A stretch of 64,000 nucleotides of DNA, from assembly GCF_038235435.1 (NCBI RefSeq), contig NZ_CP151275.1, positions 248,001 through 312,000 of the forward strand. Reading direction: 5' to 3'. How positions within the stretch are numbered: the stretch's first letter is position 1; the number at the start of each line of letters is the position of its first letter. The translations under genes were made by a program, and so were the position numbers. The notes under the pieces are model-generated. The model was not told where the DNA came from and did no database searches. It saw only the letters and a program-made list of their open reading frames with translations. The stretch comes from Niveibacterium sp. SC-1. GTDB taxonomy: Bacteria > Pseudomonadota > Gammaproteobacteria > Burkholderiales > Rhodocyclaceae. Below, piece after piece: positions 20,855-29,640 of the stretch.

Positions 20855-21196
20855 ATGAAATCTCTCACCTTGATCCTTGTAACCCTCCTTGCCGTCTGCA
20901 CCACCCCGGCCATCGCCGCGGATCCCCATGCGGGCCATGACATGGGCGCCATGGACAAGCCCGGTGCCGCCGAGCAGATGTCCGAGGGCACCATCAAGAA
21001 GGTCGACAAGGCGGCTGGCAAGGTCACGATCAACCACGGGCCGCTTGCGAAGCTGCAGATGCCGCCCATGACCATGGTTTTCCGGGTCAAGGACCCGGCC
21101 TGGCTGGATCAGATGAAACCCGGCGACAAGATCCGCTTTGTTGCCGACAAAGTGGATGGCGCCATTACGGTCGTCGATTACCATCCTGCCAACTGA
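20855..21196 (+). CDS. CusF-like periplasmic copper-binding protein
   Basis: 113 residues with signal peptide MKSLTLILVTLLAVCTTPAIA. The CusF fold is seen in EGTIKKVDKAAGKVTINHGP followed by LAKLQMPPMTMVFRVKD, which supplies the His, two Met and the neighbouring aromatic position used for Cu(I)/Ag(I) binding. An added DPHAGHDMGAMDK leader has further His/Met. CusF proteins carry Cu(I) to the CusB adaptor for export. A separate CusF domain is fused to the CusB-like protein at 23160, so the cluster encodes two such modules. Confidence 0.85.
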   Translation: MKSLTLILVTLLAVCTTPAIAADPHAGHDMGAMDKPGAAEQMSEGTIKKVDKAAGKVTINHGPLAKLQMPPMTMVFRVKDPAWLDQMKPGDKIRFVADKVDGAITVVDYHPAN

Positions 21197-21282
21197 GGGC
21201 GCACGGGCGGCTCCCACCGGGGTACGCCCAGCTCTTGCGATGGATCAAGCCCAGCGCGGCGCACAGCAAAGCTGACAGCTTT

Positions 21283-21299
21283 GTAATCAGGGTGTCACT
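21283..21299 (+). promoter_or_regulatory. Predicted response-regulator box d
   Basis: GTAATC (21283) and GTCACT (21294), 11 bases apart, 70 bases before the 21353 start. The same hexamer and phasing as boxes e and f, which also lie 71-73 bases before their genes. Confidence 0.6.
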
Positions 21300-21352
21300 C
21301 GCGCGGCATTTCCGAACGGTCATCCTGTCGTCACCCGAAATAGGAGCCGCAT

Positions 21353-21793
21353 ATGAAGCACCTCGCACCGTTCGTACTCACTCTCGCGTTGGCCCTCGGT
21401 AGTGGTGCAGCGCTCGCGGCCCCGATCAAGGCCGAAGTGTTCAAGAGCCCCTATTGCGGCTGCTGCGGAAAGTGGGTGGAGCACCTGAAGCAGAACGGAT
21501 TCGATGTCACGGTGCGTGAAACCGATGACCTGCCGGCGCAGCGCAAGGCGCTCGGAATGCCCGACAAGTACGCCTCCTGCCATTCGACGCGCATTGCGGG
21601 CTACGTGGTCGAGGGACATGTTCCGGCCGCGGACGTGCGCAAGCTGCTGGCCGAAAAGCCCAAGGCACTAGGCATCGCAGCGCCGGGCATGCCGCAGAGT
21701 GCCCCGGGCATGGATACGGGCGGCAAGGCGGTGCCCTACGACACCCTGCTCGTGATGCGCGACGGCAGTGCTCGCACCTTCGCGCGTCACTGA
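21353..21793 (+). CDS. DUF411 metal-binding protein
   Basis: 146 residues: signal peptide MKHLAPFVLTLALALGSGAA, then the DUF411 signature FKSPYCGCCGKWVEHL and later KYASCHSTRIAGYVVEGHVP, with four conserved cysteines and a His suited to soft-metal binding. Members are frequent in copper/silver clusters, and the role (periplasmic sequestration or transfer) is not established. It begins a new transcription unit under box d and is followed about 100 bases later by the cusCBA genes, which may be co-transcribed. Confidence 0.85.
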   Translation: MKHLAPFVLTLALALGSGAALAAPIKAEVFKSPYCGCCGKWVEHLKQNGFDVTVRETDDLPAQRKALGMPDKYASCHSTRIAGYVVEGHVPAADVRKLLAEKPKALGIAAPGMPQSAPGMDTGGKAVPYDTLLVMRDGSARTFARH

Positions 21794-21894
21794 CCGGGAA
21801 TCAGATCGTAGGGCATTCGTTTAGAGCGCCCGAGCAAGCAGCACAGGCCCACGGCCCCTGCCGTATCCCGACCAATCCCTTCCCGAGATCACTC

Positions 21895-23163
21895 ATGCGC
21901 CCCCCCAGATTGCTCTTGCTGATGGTCAGCCTCACCTTGGCTGCCGCGCTGCCTCCGGCGCACGCCCAAGCGGCGCCGGGCCGCTCGGTCGACGAACTGC
22001 TCGAACTGGCCCGCAACGCCAGCCCCCAACTGCGCGCCGCGCAGATGGAAGCGGCCGCGGCGATGGAGCGGGTGCAGCCGGCGGGCGCTCTGCCCGATCC
22101 GATGCTCAAGATCGAGCTGATGGATCTGACTAATATGGGCAACTCCTCTGTCCAGCTGTCACCGGCTCAAGTCGGAAGCACGAAGTACACGGTCTCGCAG
22201 CAGCTGCCCTTCTGGGGCAAGCGCGACCTGCGGCGCGAGATCGCCAACGCTGAAGCGCAGGCTGTCGGTCAGGGTGCGGCCGACACCTGGCTGGAACTCT
22301 CGACGCTGATCAAGCGCAGCTATGCGCAGTTCTGGCAGTCGGTGAACACCGAGCGCCTGACGCGCGAAATCGGCGACCTGATGAACCGCATCGAAAAGGT
22401 CGCGCGCAGCCGTTACGCTGGCGGGCTCACCGCGCAACAGGACGTGGTTCGCGCGCAGTTGGAACTCACGCAGATCCAGCAGGAGCTGGTGCTGCTCGAG
22501 AACGAGCAGCGCGGTGTGCGCTCCATGCTCAACGGCCTGGTCTCGCGCGGACCGCACGAGCCGATCGCCGAACCCGAGCGCCTGCGCAAGGTGCCGCAGC
22601 CGGTTGCGCTGGAAGTTGGCGCGCTGATCGACCGGCTCAAGGCGCACAACCCGCAGCTCGCGGCCGAGGCCTCGCGCATCCTCGGTGCCGAAAAGAACCG
22701 CGAGCTCACCCGCCTCAACCGCATGCCGGACTTCAATGTGGGCATTGCGCCAACGCAGCAGGACTCCCGGATCGCCGAGTGGGAACTGATGCTGGAAATG
22801 AACGTGCCGATCCAGTTCGAGACGCGCCGCAGCCAGGAGCGTGAGTCCGAACGCATGCTGGACGCCGCACGCTCGCGCGAGGAGGCGCTCACGCATCGCA
22901 TCATCGGCGAACTCGCCGGCGCGGTTTCGGCGCTGGAAGCCTCACGCCGGATCGAATCCTTGACTGAGACGACTTTGCTCCCGCAGAGCGAGGCGACCTT
23001 CCAGGCCGCGCTCGTCGGCTACGAGAACGGACGCGTGGATTTCGCGACCCTGCTCGACGCGCAGCGCGCGATCCGCAAGGCGCGGCAGGACGTCATCCGG
23101 GCACGCGCCGACCAGCAGGCGCGCCTGGCAGATATCGAACGACTCGTGGGAGAAGACCTGTGA
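21895..23163 (+). CDS. cusC: CusC-like outer-membrane channel (TolC family)
   Basis: 422 residues with signal peptide (MRPPRLLLLMVSLTLAAALP) and two outer-membrane-efflux repeats, for example VDELLELARNASPQLRAAQM early and the LLPQSEATFQAALVGYENGR segment late. No lipobox. It is the channel component of the adjacent HME-RND pump, overlapping cusB by 4 bases (23160-23163). Together with CusB and CusA it should expel Cu(I)/Ag(I) from the periplasm to the outside. Confidence 0.87.
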   Translation: MRPPRLLLLMVSLTLAAALPPAHAQAAPGRSVDELLELARNASPQLRAAQMEAAAAMERVQPAGALPDPMLKIELMDLTNMGNSSVQLSPAQVGSTKYTVSQQLPFWGKRDLRREIANAEAQAVGQGAADTWLELSTLIKRSYAQFWQSVNTERLTREIGDLMNRIEKVARSRYAGGLTAQQDVVRAQLELTQIQQELVLLENEQRGVRSMLNGLVSRGPHEPIAEPERLRKVPQPVALEVGALIDRLKAHNPQLAAEASRILGAEKNRELTRLNRMPDFNVGIAPTQQDSRIAEWELMLEMNVPIQFETRRSQERESERMLDAARSREEALTHRIIGELAGAVSALEASRRIESLTETTLLPQSEATFQAALVGYENGRVDFATLLDAQRAIRKARQDVIRARADQQARLADIERLVGEDL

Positions 23164-24770
23164 AGCGCACACAAGTGTGGGTAGCCGCCGGCACGGCGGT
23201 CGTCATCGCCCTGGCCGCGGGCTACTGGTTGGGAAACGTCGGGGCTCGTCCGGACGCTTCGGCCGGAGCAGCCCAGACTGCAACGGGCGGTGGAAAGAAA
23301 CTCCTTTACTACCGCAACCCGATGGGCCTGCCCGACACCTCGCCGGTGCCGAAGAAGGACCCCATGGGCATGGACTACGTGCCGGTCTATGAAGGCGAGG
23401 ACGACGCGCAGGAGAAAGCCTCAGCCGACCAGGTGCGCGTGAGCGCGGACAAGATCCAGAAGCTCGGGGTGCGCACCGAGAAGGCCACGATGCGGACGGT
23501 CGATCGCGTGGTGCGCGCCTCGGGTCGCATCGAGGTCGACGAACGGCGCGTCTTTGCCGTGTCGCCGAAGTTCGAAGGCTGGATCGAACGCCTCTTCGTC
23601 AACGCGACCGGGCAGCCGGTGTCGCGCGGACAGGCGCTCTTCGACGTGTACAGCCCGGAGCTGGTCTCGGCCCAGCGTGAATACGCCGTGGCGCTCGAAG
23701 GCGTCGCAGCGCTGCGCGACGCGGAGCCGTCGGCGCGCGAGAGCATGCAGCAGCTCGCCGACGCGGCCCTGGCGCGGCTACGCAACTGGGACATCCCCGC
23801 CGACCAGATCAAGGCATTGGAAAGCAAGCCCGGTGAACGCCGCACTCTCGTCTTCCGCTCGCCGGTGAGCGGCATCGTGATGGAGAAGAAAGGCGTGCAG
23901 GGCATGCGCTTCATGCCCGGCGAGGCGATCTACCAGATCGCCGACCTCTCCTCGGTGTGGGTGCAGGCCGACGTCTTCGAGCAGGACGCGATGTCCTTGC
24001 GCGAAGGCGCGCCGGTGCGCATCCGGGTCGACTCGCAGCCGGGCAAGACTTTCGAAGGCCGCGTCGCCTACATCTACCCGACGGTCAAGACCGATACCCG
24101 AACCCTGCAGGTGCGCGTGGAGCTCGCCAATCGCGAGGGCCGCTTCAAGCCGGGTATGTACGCCCAGGTTGAGATCCCTGGGGCCCAGCACGAGCCGGTG
24201 CTGACCGTGCCGAACTCCGCCGTCATCGACAGCGGCAAGCGGCGCGTGGTGCTCGTCCAGGCCGGGGAAGGCCGCTTCGAGCCACGTGACGTGAAGACGG
24301 GCCTGAGCGGTTCGGACTACGTGGAAGTCTTGTCCGGCGTGAAGGAAGGCGAGGTCGTGGTCGTTGCAGCCAACTTCCTGATCGACGCAGAGAGCAACCT
24401 CAAGGCGGCCATCGGCGGCCTCGGGCAGGCGGCACCTGCGGCGGAGCAGTCCGCAGGCGCTGCCTCGGGCGAGCATGCGGACCATGCGGCGGCAGCCAAG
24501 CCTGTGGCCGCCAAAGCCCACGGCCGCATCGAGGCGATCGACGCCAAGGCGGGCAGCCTCACCATCGCGCATGAGCCGATCGCGAGCCTCAAGTGGCCCG
24601 CGATGAGCATGGACTTCGGCCTGACCAACAGCGGTCAGTTGAAAGGCCTGAAGGTGGGCGACGCGGTCGACTTCGAACTTGCGGAGCGCGCCCCGGGCGA
24701 CTGGGTCGTCACCGCTATTGCCGTGGCCAAGGGTGCGCCCGGCGCACACGACGCCCACGCCGGCCACTGA
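23160..24770 (+). CDS. cusB: CusB-like membrane-fusion protein with fused CusF domain
   Basis: 536 residues, longer than the roughly 400 of E. coli CusB. An N-terminal anchor (VWVAAGTAVVIALAAGYWLG) is followed by the heavy-metal-binding segment LLYYRNPMGLPDTSPVPKKD and GMDYVPVYEG, then the adaptor core with lipoyl/hairpin halves (residues about 90-420). The last 110 residues contain a His-rich linker and a complete CusF domain (HGRIEAIDAKAGSLTIAHEP, LKWPAMSMDF). It links CusA to CusC and accepts Cu(I)/Ag(I). The fusion supplies a tethered metallochaperone in addition to the free one at 20855. Confidence 0.9.
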   Translation: MKRTQVWVAAGTAVVIALAAGYWLGNVGARPDASAGAAQTATGGGKKLLYYRNPMGLPDTSPVPKKDPMGMDYVPVYEGEDDAQEKASADQVRVSADKIQKLGVRTEKATMRTVDRVVRASGRIEVDERRVFAVSPKFEGWIERLFVNATGQPVSRGQALFDVYSPELVSAQREYAVALEGVAALRDAEPSARESMQQLADAALARLRNWDIPADQIKALESKPGERRTLVFRSPVSGIVMEKKGVQGMRFMPGEAIYQIADLSSVWVQADVFEQDAMSLREGAPVRIRVDSQPGKTFEGRVAYIYPTVKTDTRTLQVRVELANREGRFKPGMYAQVEIPGAQHEPVLTVPNSAVIDSGKRRVVLVQAGEGRFEPRDVKTGLSGSDYVEVLSGVKEGEVVVVAANFLIDAESNLKAAIGGLGQAAPAAEQSAGAASGEHADHAAAAKPVAAKAHGRIEAIDAKAGSLTIAHEPIASLKWPAMSMDFGLTNSGQLKGLKVGDAVDFELAERAPGDWVVTAIAVAKGAPGAHDAHAGH

Positions 24771-24781
24771 GGGAGAGCCCG

Positions 24782-27700
24782 ATGCTCGCGCGAATCATCG
24801 AGTGGTCGGCCCGCAACCGCTTCCTGGTGCTGCTGGCCACGCTCTTCGTAGTGGTCGCCGGCGTCTTTGCCGTCATCAAGACGCCGCTGGATGCGCTGCC
24901 CGACCTGTCCGACGTGCAGGTCATCCTCTACACGGAATACCCCGGCCAGGCGCCTCAGGTGGTCGAGGACCAGGTGACCTATCCGCTCACCACGGCGCTC
25001 CTCGCCGTACCCAAGTCCAAGGTCGTGCGCGGGTTCTCCTTCTTCGGCGCGTCCTTCGTGTACGTGATCTTCGAAGACGGCACCGACATCTACTGGGCAC
25101 GTTCGCGCGTGCTGGAATACCTGAACTTCGCCAACGGACGCCTGCCGCAAGGCGTGACGCCCTCGCTGGGGCCGGACGCCACCGGCGTGGGTTGGGTCTA
25201 TCAGTACGCGGTGACGGCCGCCAAGTATTCGCTCGCCGAGTTGCGCACCATCCAGGACTGGTACCTGCGCTACCAGCTCACCAAGGCGCAGGGCGTGGCC
25301 GAGGTGGCCTCGGTGGGCGGCTTCGTGCAGACCTACCAGGTCACGGTCGACCCGGTGAAGCTGCGGGCCTACAACATCCCGCTGTCCAAGGTCTCCGACG
25401 TGATCCGCGATTCGAACCGCGACGTCGGCGGTCGTGTCGTCGAGATGGCCGAGACCGAGTACATGGTGCGCGGCCGGGGGCTGCTGCGTGGCAAGGCCGA
25501 CATCGCCGACCTGGTGCTCAAGAGCGAGGGCGGCACGCCCGTGCGGGTCGGCGACGTCGCGCGCGTGGAGTTCGCACCCGACGAGCGGCGGGGCCTGGCC
25601 GAGCTCAACGGCGAGGGTGAAGTGGTGTCCGGCATTGCCGTCGCGCGCTACGGCGAGAACGCACTGCAGGTGATCCACAACCTGAAGGAAAAGATCGGCG
25701 ATCTCTCGGCCGGCCTGCCGGAGGGCGTGAAGGTCGAGGCGGTCTATGACCGCTCGGAGCTCATCCATCGTGCGATCGAGACGCTCAAGAGCACGCTGAT
25801 CGAGGAGAGCATCATCGTCGCGCTCGTGTGCATCGTCTTCCTGCTGCACGTGCGCTCGGCCCTGGTGGCGATCCTGATGCTGCCCGTGGGGGTGCTGATG
25901 GCCTTCATTGCCATGCACCTGCTCGGCATGAACTCGAACATCATGAGCCTGGGCGGCATCGCGATCGCCATCGGCGCGATGGTGGATGCGGCCATCGTGA
26001 TGATCGAGAACGCGCACAAGCATCTCGAACGCCTGCAGCCGGGCGAGTCACGCGTGGATGCGCTGATCGCGGCCTGCAAGGAAGTGGGCCCGGCGCTGTT
26101 CTTCTCGCTGCTGATCATCACCGTGTCCTTCCTGCCGGTCTTCACCCTGGAGTCGCAGGAAGGCCGGATGTTCTCGCCGCTGGCCTACACCAAGACCTTC
26201 TCGATGGCAGGCGCCGCCCTGCTTTCGGTCACCCTGGTTCCGGTGCTGATGCTCTTCTTCGTCCGCGGACGCATCCTCCCCGAGGCGAAGAACCCGGTGA
26301 ACCGCGCGCTCATCTGGCTCTACCGGCCTGTGATCCAGGGCGTGATGCGCTGGAAGAAGACCACGATCGTGCTGTCACTCCTCGCGCTCGCGGTCACAGT
26401 GTTCCCCGCCATGCGTCTGGGCAGCGAGTTCATGCCCACGCTCAACGAGGGGACGCTGCTCTACATGCCGAGCTCGCTGCCTGGCATGTCGGTGACCAAG
26501 GCCGGCGAGCTCATGCAGGTGCAGAACAAGATCATCAAGAGCTTCCCCGAGGTCGCATCGGTCTATGGCAAGGCGGGACGTGCCGCGACCGCGACCGACC
26601 CGGCGCCGCTCGAGATGTTCGAGACGGTCGTCAACCTGAAGCCCGAATCCGAGTGGCGCCCCGGCATGACCACCGACACGCTGATCGCGGAGCTCGACAA
26701 GGCCCTGCAGCTCCCTGGGGTGGCCAATGCCTGGACCATGCCGATCAAGGCGCGGCTCGACATGCTCGCCACCGGCATCCGCACGCCGATCGGCATCAAG
26801 GTCTTCGGCAAGGACCTGGGCGAGATGGAACGCATCGCCAAGGAGATCGAGGCCGTGGTCCGGCAGGTGCCCGGCACGACCAGCGCATTCGCCGAGCGCC
26901 TGACGGGCGGCTTCTACCTCGACATCCAGCCCGACCGCACCCAGCTCGCACGCTATGGCCTCTCGATAGGCGAACTGCAGGACGTGATCACCACCGCCTT
27001 GGGCGGCGAGATGGTGACCACCACGGTCGAAGGGCGCGAGCGCTTCGGCGTGGCCGTGCGCTATCCACGCGAGTTGCGCGACAGCCCCACGGCGATTGCC
27101 ACCGAGGTGCTGGTGCCGGTCATGAGTGGCGCGATGGTGCCGCTGGGGCAGGTCGCCAAGGTCGAGGTGGTCAAGGGCGCACCCGCGATCCGCACCGAGA
27201 ACGCGCTGCTGTCCGCTTACATCTACGTCGACATCCGTGATCGCGACATCGGCTCCTACGTCGCCGAGGCACGCCGCGCGGTGGCCGACAAGGTGAAGTT
27301 CAGCCCCGGCTATTACGTCACGTGGAGTGGCCAGTTCGAGTACATGGAACGCGCAATCCAGAAGCTCAAGATCGTGGTGCCGGTGACCTTGCTCGTGATC
27401 TTCCTGCTGCTCTACCTGAACTTCCGCCGGCTGACCGAAACGCTCATCGTCATGAGCTCCGTCCCCTTCGCGCTGGTCGGGGGCATCTGGCTCATGTGGG
27501 CGCTGGGCTACAACGTTTCGGTCGCGGTCGCGGTCGGCTTCATCGCGCTTGCGGGGGTGGCGGCGGAAACCGGCGTGGTGATGCTCATCTACCTCGACCA
27601 TGCCTGGCAGGAGATCCGCGCGGAACGCGCCGAGGAAGGCCGTCACCCGAGCGCGGGCGACCTCTACGCCGCGGTGATGGAAGGTGCAGTCGAGCGCGTG

Positions 27701-27925
27701 CGGCCGAAGATGATGACAGTGGTCGCGATCATGGCGGGCTTGCTGCCCATCATGTGGAGCCACGGCACAGGCTCGGAAGTGATGCGACGCATCGCCGCGC
27801 CCATGGTCGGCGGGATGATCTCTTCGACCATCCTGACGCTGGTCGTGATTCCCGCAATCTATGCACTGGTCATGGAATGGCGACTCGCCCGGGAGTCACG
27901 CACGCTCACGCTTACCGAAGCCTGA
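24782..27925 (+). CDS. cusA: Cu(I)/Ag(I) RND efflux pump CusA
   Basis: 1047 residues from ATG 24782, 11 bases after cusB, with GGGAGAG just upstream. It has twelve transmembrane helices and two large periplasmic loops. TM4 carries the HME4-type signature AIAIGAMVDAAIVMIENAHK, which in known pumps marks monovalent Cu/Ag specificity, unlike the DGAVVMVEN form in the second pump at 45746. The N-terminus (IIEWSARNRFLVLLATLFVV, DALPDLSDVQVI) and the EFMPTLNEG motif are typical. It is a proton-driven trimer in the inner membrane. A terminator follows 14 bases after the stop. Confidence 0.93.
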   Translation: MLARIIEWSARNRFLVLLATLFVVVAGVFAVIKTPLDALPDLSDVQVILYTEYPGQAPQVVEDQVTYPLTTALLAVPKSKVVRGFSFFGASFVYVIFEDGTDIYWARSRVLEYLNFANGRLPQGVTPSLGPDATGVGWVYQYAVTAAKYSLAELRTIQDWYLRYQLTKAQGVAEVASVGGFVQTYQVTVDPVKLRAYNIPLSKVSDVIRDSNRDVGGRVVEMAETEYMVRGRGLLRGKADIADLVLKSEGGTPVRVGDVARVEFAPDERRGLAELNGEGEVVSGIAVARYGENALQVIHNLKEKIGDLSAGLPEGVKVEAVYDRSELIHRAIETLKSTLIEESIIVALVCIVFLLHVRSALVAILMLPVGVLMAFIAMHLLGMNSNIMSLGGIAIAIGAMVDAAIVMIENAHKHLERLQPGESRVDALIAACKEVGPALFFSLLIITVSFLPVFTLESQEGRMFSPLAYTKTFSMAGAALLSVTLVPVLMLFFVRGRILPEAKNPVNRALIWLYRPVIQGVMRWKKTTIVLSLLALAVTVFPAMRLGSEFMPTLNEGTLLYMPSSLPGMSVTKAGELMQVQNKIIKSFPEVASVYGKAGRAATATDPAPLEMFETVVNLKPESEWRPGMTTDTLIAELDKALQLPGVANAWTMPIKARLDMLATGIRTPIGIKVFGKDLGEMERIAKEIEAVVRQVPGTTSAFAERLTGGFYLDIQPDRTQLARYGLSIGELQDVITTALGGEMVTTTVEGRERFGVAVRYPRELRDSPTAIATEVLVPVMSGAMVPLGQVAKVEVVKGAPAIRTENALLSAYIYVDIRDRDIGSYVAEARRAVADKVKFSPGYYVTWSGQFEYMERAIQKLKIVVPVTLLVIFLLLYLNFRRLTETLIVMSSVPFALVGGIWLMWALGYNVSVAVAVGFIALAGVAAETGVVMLIYLDHAWQEIRAERAEEGRHPSAGDLYAAVMEGAVERVRPKMMTVVAIMAGLLPIMWSHGTGSEVMRRIAAPMVGGMISSTILTLVVIPAIYALVMEWRLARESRTLTLTEA

Positions 27926-27939
27926 GGGTCATTCTTGGA

Positions 27940-27976
27940 GAGGGTGCCGACGCGTGGCGGACGCGTCGGCGCCCTC
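27940..27976 (+). terminator. Terminator of the cus operon
   Basis: A 16-bp stem, GAGGGTGCCGACGCGT (27940-27955) with ACGCGTCGGCGCCCTC (27961-27976) and one G-U pair, around a 5-base loop, followed by GTTCTATCC. It is very stable and directly downstream of cusA; the T-tract is short. Confidence 0.75.
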
Positions 27977-28030
27977 GTTCTATCCGATTCTTGCGTGACA
28001 TCAACTTCTGCCCGGTCAGCTAACGGCTTC

Positions 28031-28047
28031 GTAATCAGCGCGTCAGC
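28031..28047 (+). promoter_or_regulatory. Predicted response-regulator box e
   Basis: GTAATC (28031) and GTCAGC (28042), 11 bases apart, 73 bases before the 28104 start and just past the cus terminator, as expected for a fresh promoter. Confidence 0.6.
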
Positions 28048-28103
28048 TGCAGGCCATCTTCGGGCGCGCAAACTGGCTCCATGATCCATTCCGGAGCGTG
28101 ATC

Positions 28104-28616
28104 ATGAAAGCCATCGCAATCGCGGCAGTGTCGGCCGCCAGCCTATTCGCCATGTCGCCCGCTTTCGCGAACGACGCCCACCATCCCGACAAGCAGAAGC
28201 CGGACGCGGCCGCCACGGCCGCCGCGAAGGACTCCGGCGTCGCCAGTGGCGCTGCGCTTCAGGACCAGATGAGCAAGATGCAGTCCCTCATGACACGCAT
28301 CCGGGCAAGTGAGGATCCGGCGGAGCGCTCTCGGCTCCTGCAGGAGCACACACAAGCCATGCAGGACGGCATGCGCATGATGGCGGGAACGATGAGCGGC
28401 GGCGGGATGAAGGCGGGCGACAACATGATGCTGGGCAGTCCCACCAACCAATCCGCACCCCACGCGGGGAGGAAGGCGTCAGGCATGAGCATGAAGGACT
28501 GCCCGATGATGGCCGCACACGCGCCCATGATGCAGCGCATGGACATGATGCAGGCCATGATGGCGCAGATGCTCGCGCACCAGTCTGCGGCTGAGCACGT
28601 TCCGGGCGGCAAGTGA
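28104..28616 (+). CDS. Met/His-rich periplasmic protein
   Basis: 170 residues from ATG 28104; signal peptide MKAIAIAAVSAASLFAMSPA with cleavage after FA. The mature protein is exceptionally Met-rich, in helical repeats such as MQDGMRMMAGTMSGGGMKAG and MQRMDMMQAMMAQMLAHQSA, with scattered His and one Cys (KDCPMMAAHAPMM). Such Met clusters bind Cu(I)/Ag(I). I recognise no named family; a periplasmic copper sponge or carrier is inferred from composition, the box-e promoter and the neighbouring copper ATPase gene. Confidence 0.65.
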   Translation: MKAIAIAAVSAASLFAMSPAFANDAHHPDKQKPDAAATAAAKDSGVASGAALQDQMSKMQSLMTRIRASEDPAERSRLLQEHTQAMQDGMRMMAGTMSGGGMKAGDNMMLGSPTNQSAPHAGRKASGMSMKDCPMMAAHAPMMQRMDMMQAMMAQMLAHQSAAEHVPGGK

Positions 28617-28628
28617 GATGACGTCGAT

Positions 28629-28645
28629 GTAATCGCGGCGTCATG
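28629..28645 (+). promoter_or_regulatory. Predicted response-regulator box f
   Basis: GTAATC (28629) and GTCATG (28640), 11 bases apart, 71 bases before the 28700 start. It would drive the DUF2933-methyltransferase-ATPase operon. Confidence 0.6.
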
Positions 28646-28699
28646 GCTGTGACGGCGCCACGCGCGCATGCTGAATTCACTTGCTGAAGGAGGTCCGTC

Positions 28700-28999
28700 A
28701 TGAACCACTCGAACCACTCGCAACAGACACCTCACGACCAAACGCGGGCGCCCGCCCAAGGCGCCAAAATGCGGACCGGTTGGTGGGTGCTCGCGGCCGT
28801 GGCGCTGGTCTACCTGCTCTCCGAACACCGGGCGCACCTGCTGGGCTTCCTGCCCTACGCGCTGCTTCTTCTTTGCCCCTTGATGCACGTCTTCATGCAC
28901 GGCGGCCACGGACACGGCAGTCACGGCGACAGCCGAGCCGCCAGCGACGCGGCCAAGCGCGAATCGCACGGCACCGACGACGAGGAGGCCCGCAAATGA
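28700..28999 (+). CDS. DUF2933-type small membrane protein
   Basis: 99 residues; AGGAGG lies 8-13 bases upstream. One or two hydrophobic helices (WWVLAAVALVYLLSEHRAHL, LLGFLPYALLLLCPLMHVFM) are followed by a His-rich tail (HGGHGHGSHGDS), the layout of DUF2933 proteins common in copper islands. The CPLMHVFMHGG segment could bind metal at the membrane surface. It overlaps the next gene by 4 bases. Function unknown; probably accessory to copper handling. Confidence 0.7.
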   Translation: MNHSNHSQQTPHDQTRAPAQGAKMRTGWWVLAAVALVYLLSEHRAHLLGFLPYALLLLCPLMHVFMHGGHGHGSHGDSRAASDAAKRESHGTDDEEARK

Positions 29000-29640
29000 G
29001 CAACAACCAGTACGGTCTCTGGGGGCTCGCGGCGATCAACATCGTCTTCTTCATCGCGTTCGCCGCGAGCTTCTACAAACCCTATTTCAAGCGGGACTGG
29101 CGCAGCTTCGGACTCTACTCGGCCTTCATCGTCGCGTTGTTCGCCGAGATGTACGGCTTCCCGCTCACGCTCTATCTGCTCTCAGGCTGGCTCGGCACGC
29201 GCTATCCGGAGATCGGGCTCGCGACGCACGACGCGGGACACCTCTGGGAGATCCTCTTCGGTTGGCGTGGCAACCCGCACTTCGGCCCGTTCCACATCGC
29301 CTCGAACCTGCTGATCGTCGCCGGGCTGTGGCTGCTCGCCAAAGCCTGGCCGGTGCTCTACGTGGCACAACGTGAGGGGCGCCTGGCCGCAAGCGGCCCG
29401 TATGCGCGCATCCGCCATCCGCAGTACGCAGCCTTTGTCATGGTGATGCTCGGCTTCCTCCTGCAGTGGCCCACGCTCATCACGCTGGTGATGTTCCCTG
29501 TCCTGGCGACCGTCTACGTGCGGCTCGCTCGCCGCGAAGAGGGCTTGGCCGCGGCCGAGTTCGGCGAGGCCTGGGCACACTACGCGGCCCGCACGCCCGC
29601 CTTCATTCCGCACCGGCGCAGCGCGCAAGGAGAATCCTGA
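28996..29640 (+). CDS. Isoprenylcysteine carboxylmethyltransferase-family membrane protein
   Basis: 214 residues, about five transmembrane helices. The C-terminal segment [20 protein letters not shown] followed by [11 protein letters not shown] is the ICMT/PEMT-type signature (RHPxY) that binds S-adenosylmethionine. Bacterial members of this family sit in copper and silver clusters, but their substrate is unknown; they do not prenyl-methylate Ras-like proteins as eukaryotic ICMT does. It overlaps both neighbours (28996-28999 and at 29640), implying translational coupling with the copper ATPase. Confidence 0.75.
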   Translation: MSNNQYGLWGLAAINIVFFIAFAASFYKPYFKRDWRSFGLYSAFIVALFAEMYGFPLTLYLLSGWLGTRYPEIGLATHDAGHLWEILFGWRGNPHFGPFHIASNLLIVAGLWLLAKAWPVLYVAQREGRLAASGPYARIRHPQYAAFVMVMLGFLLQWPTLITLVMFPVLATVYVRLARREEGLAAAEFGEAWAHYAARTPAFIPHRRSAQGES

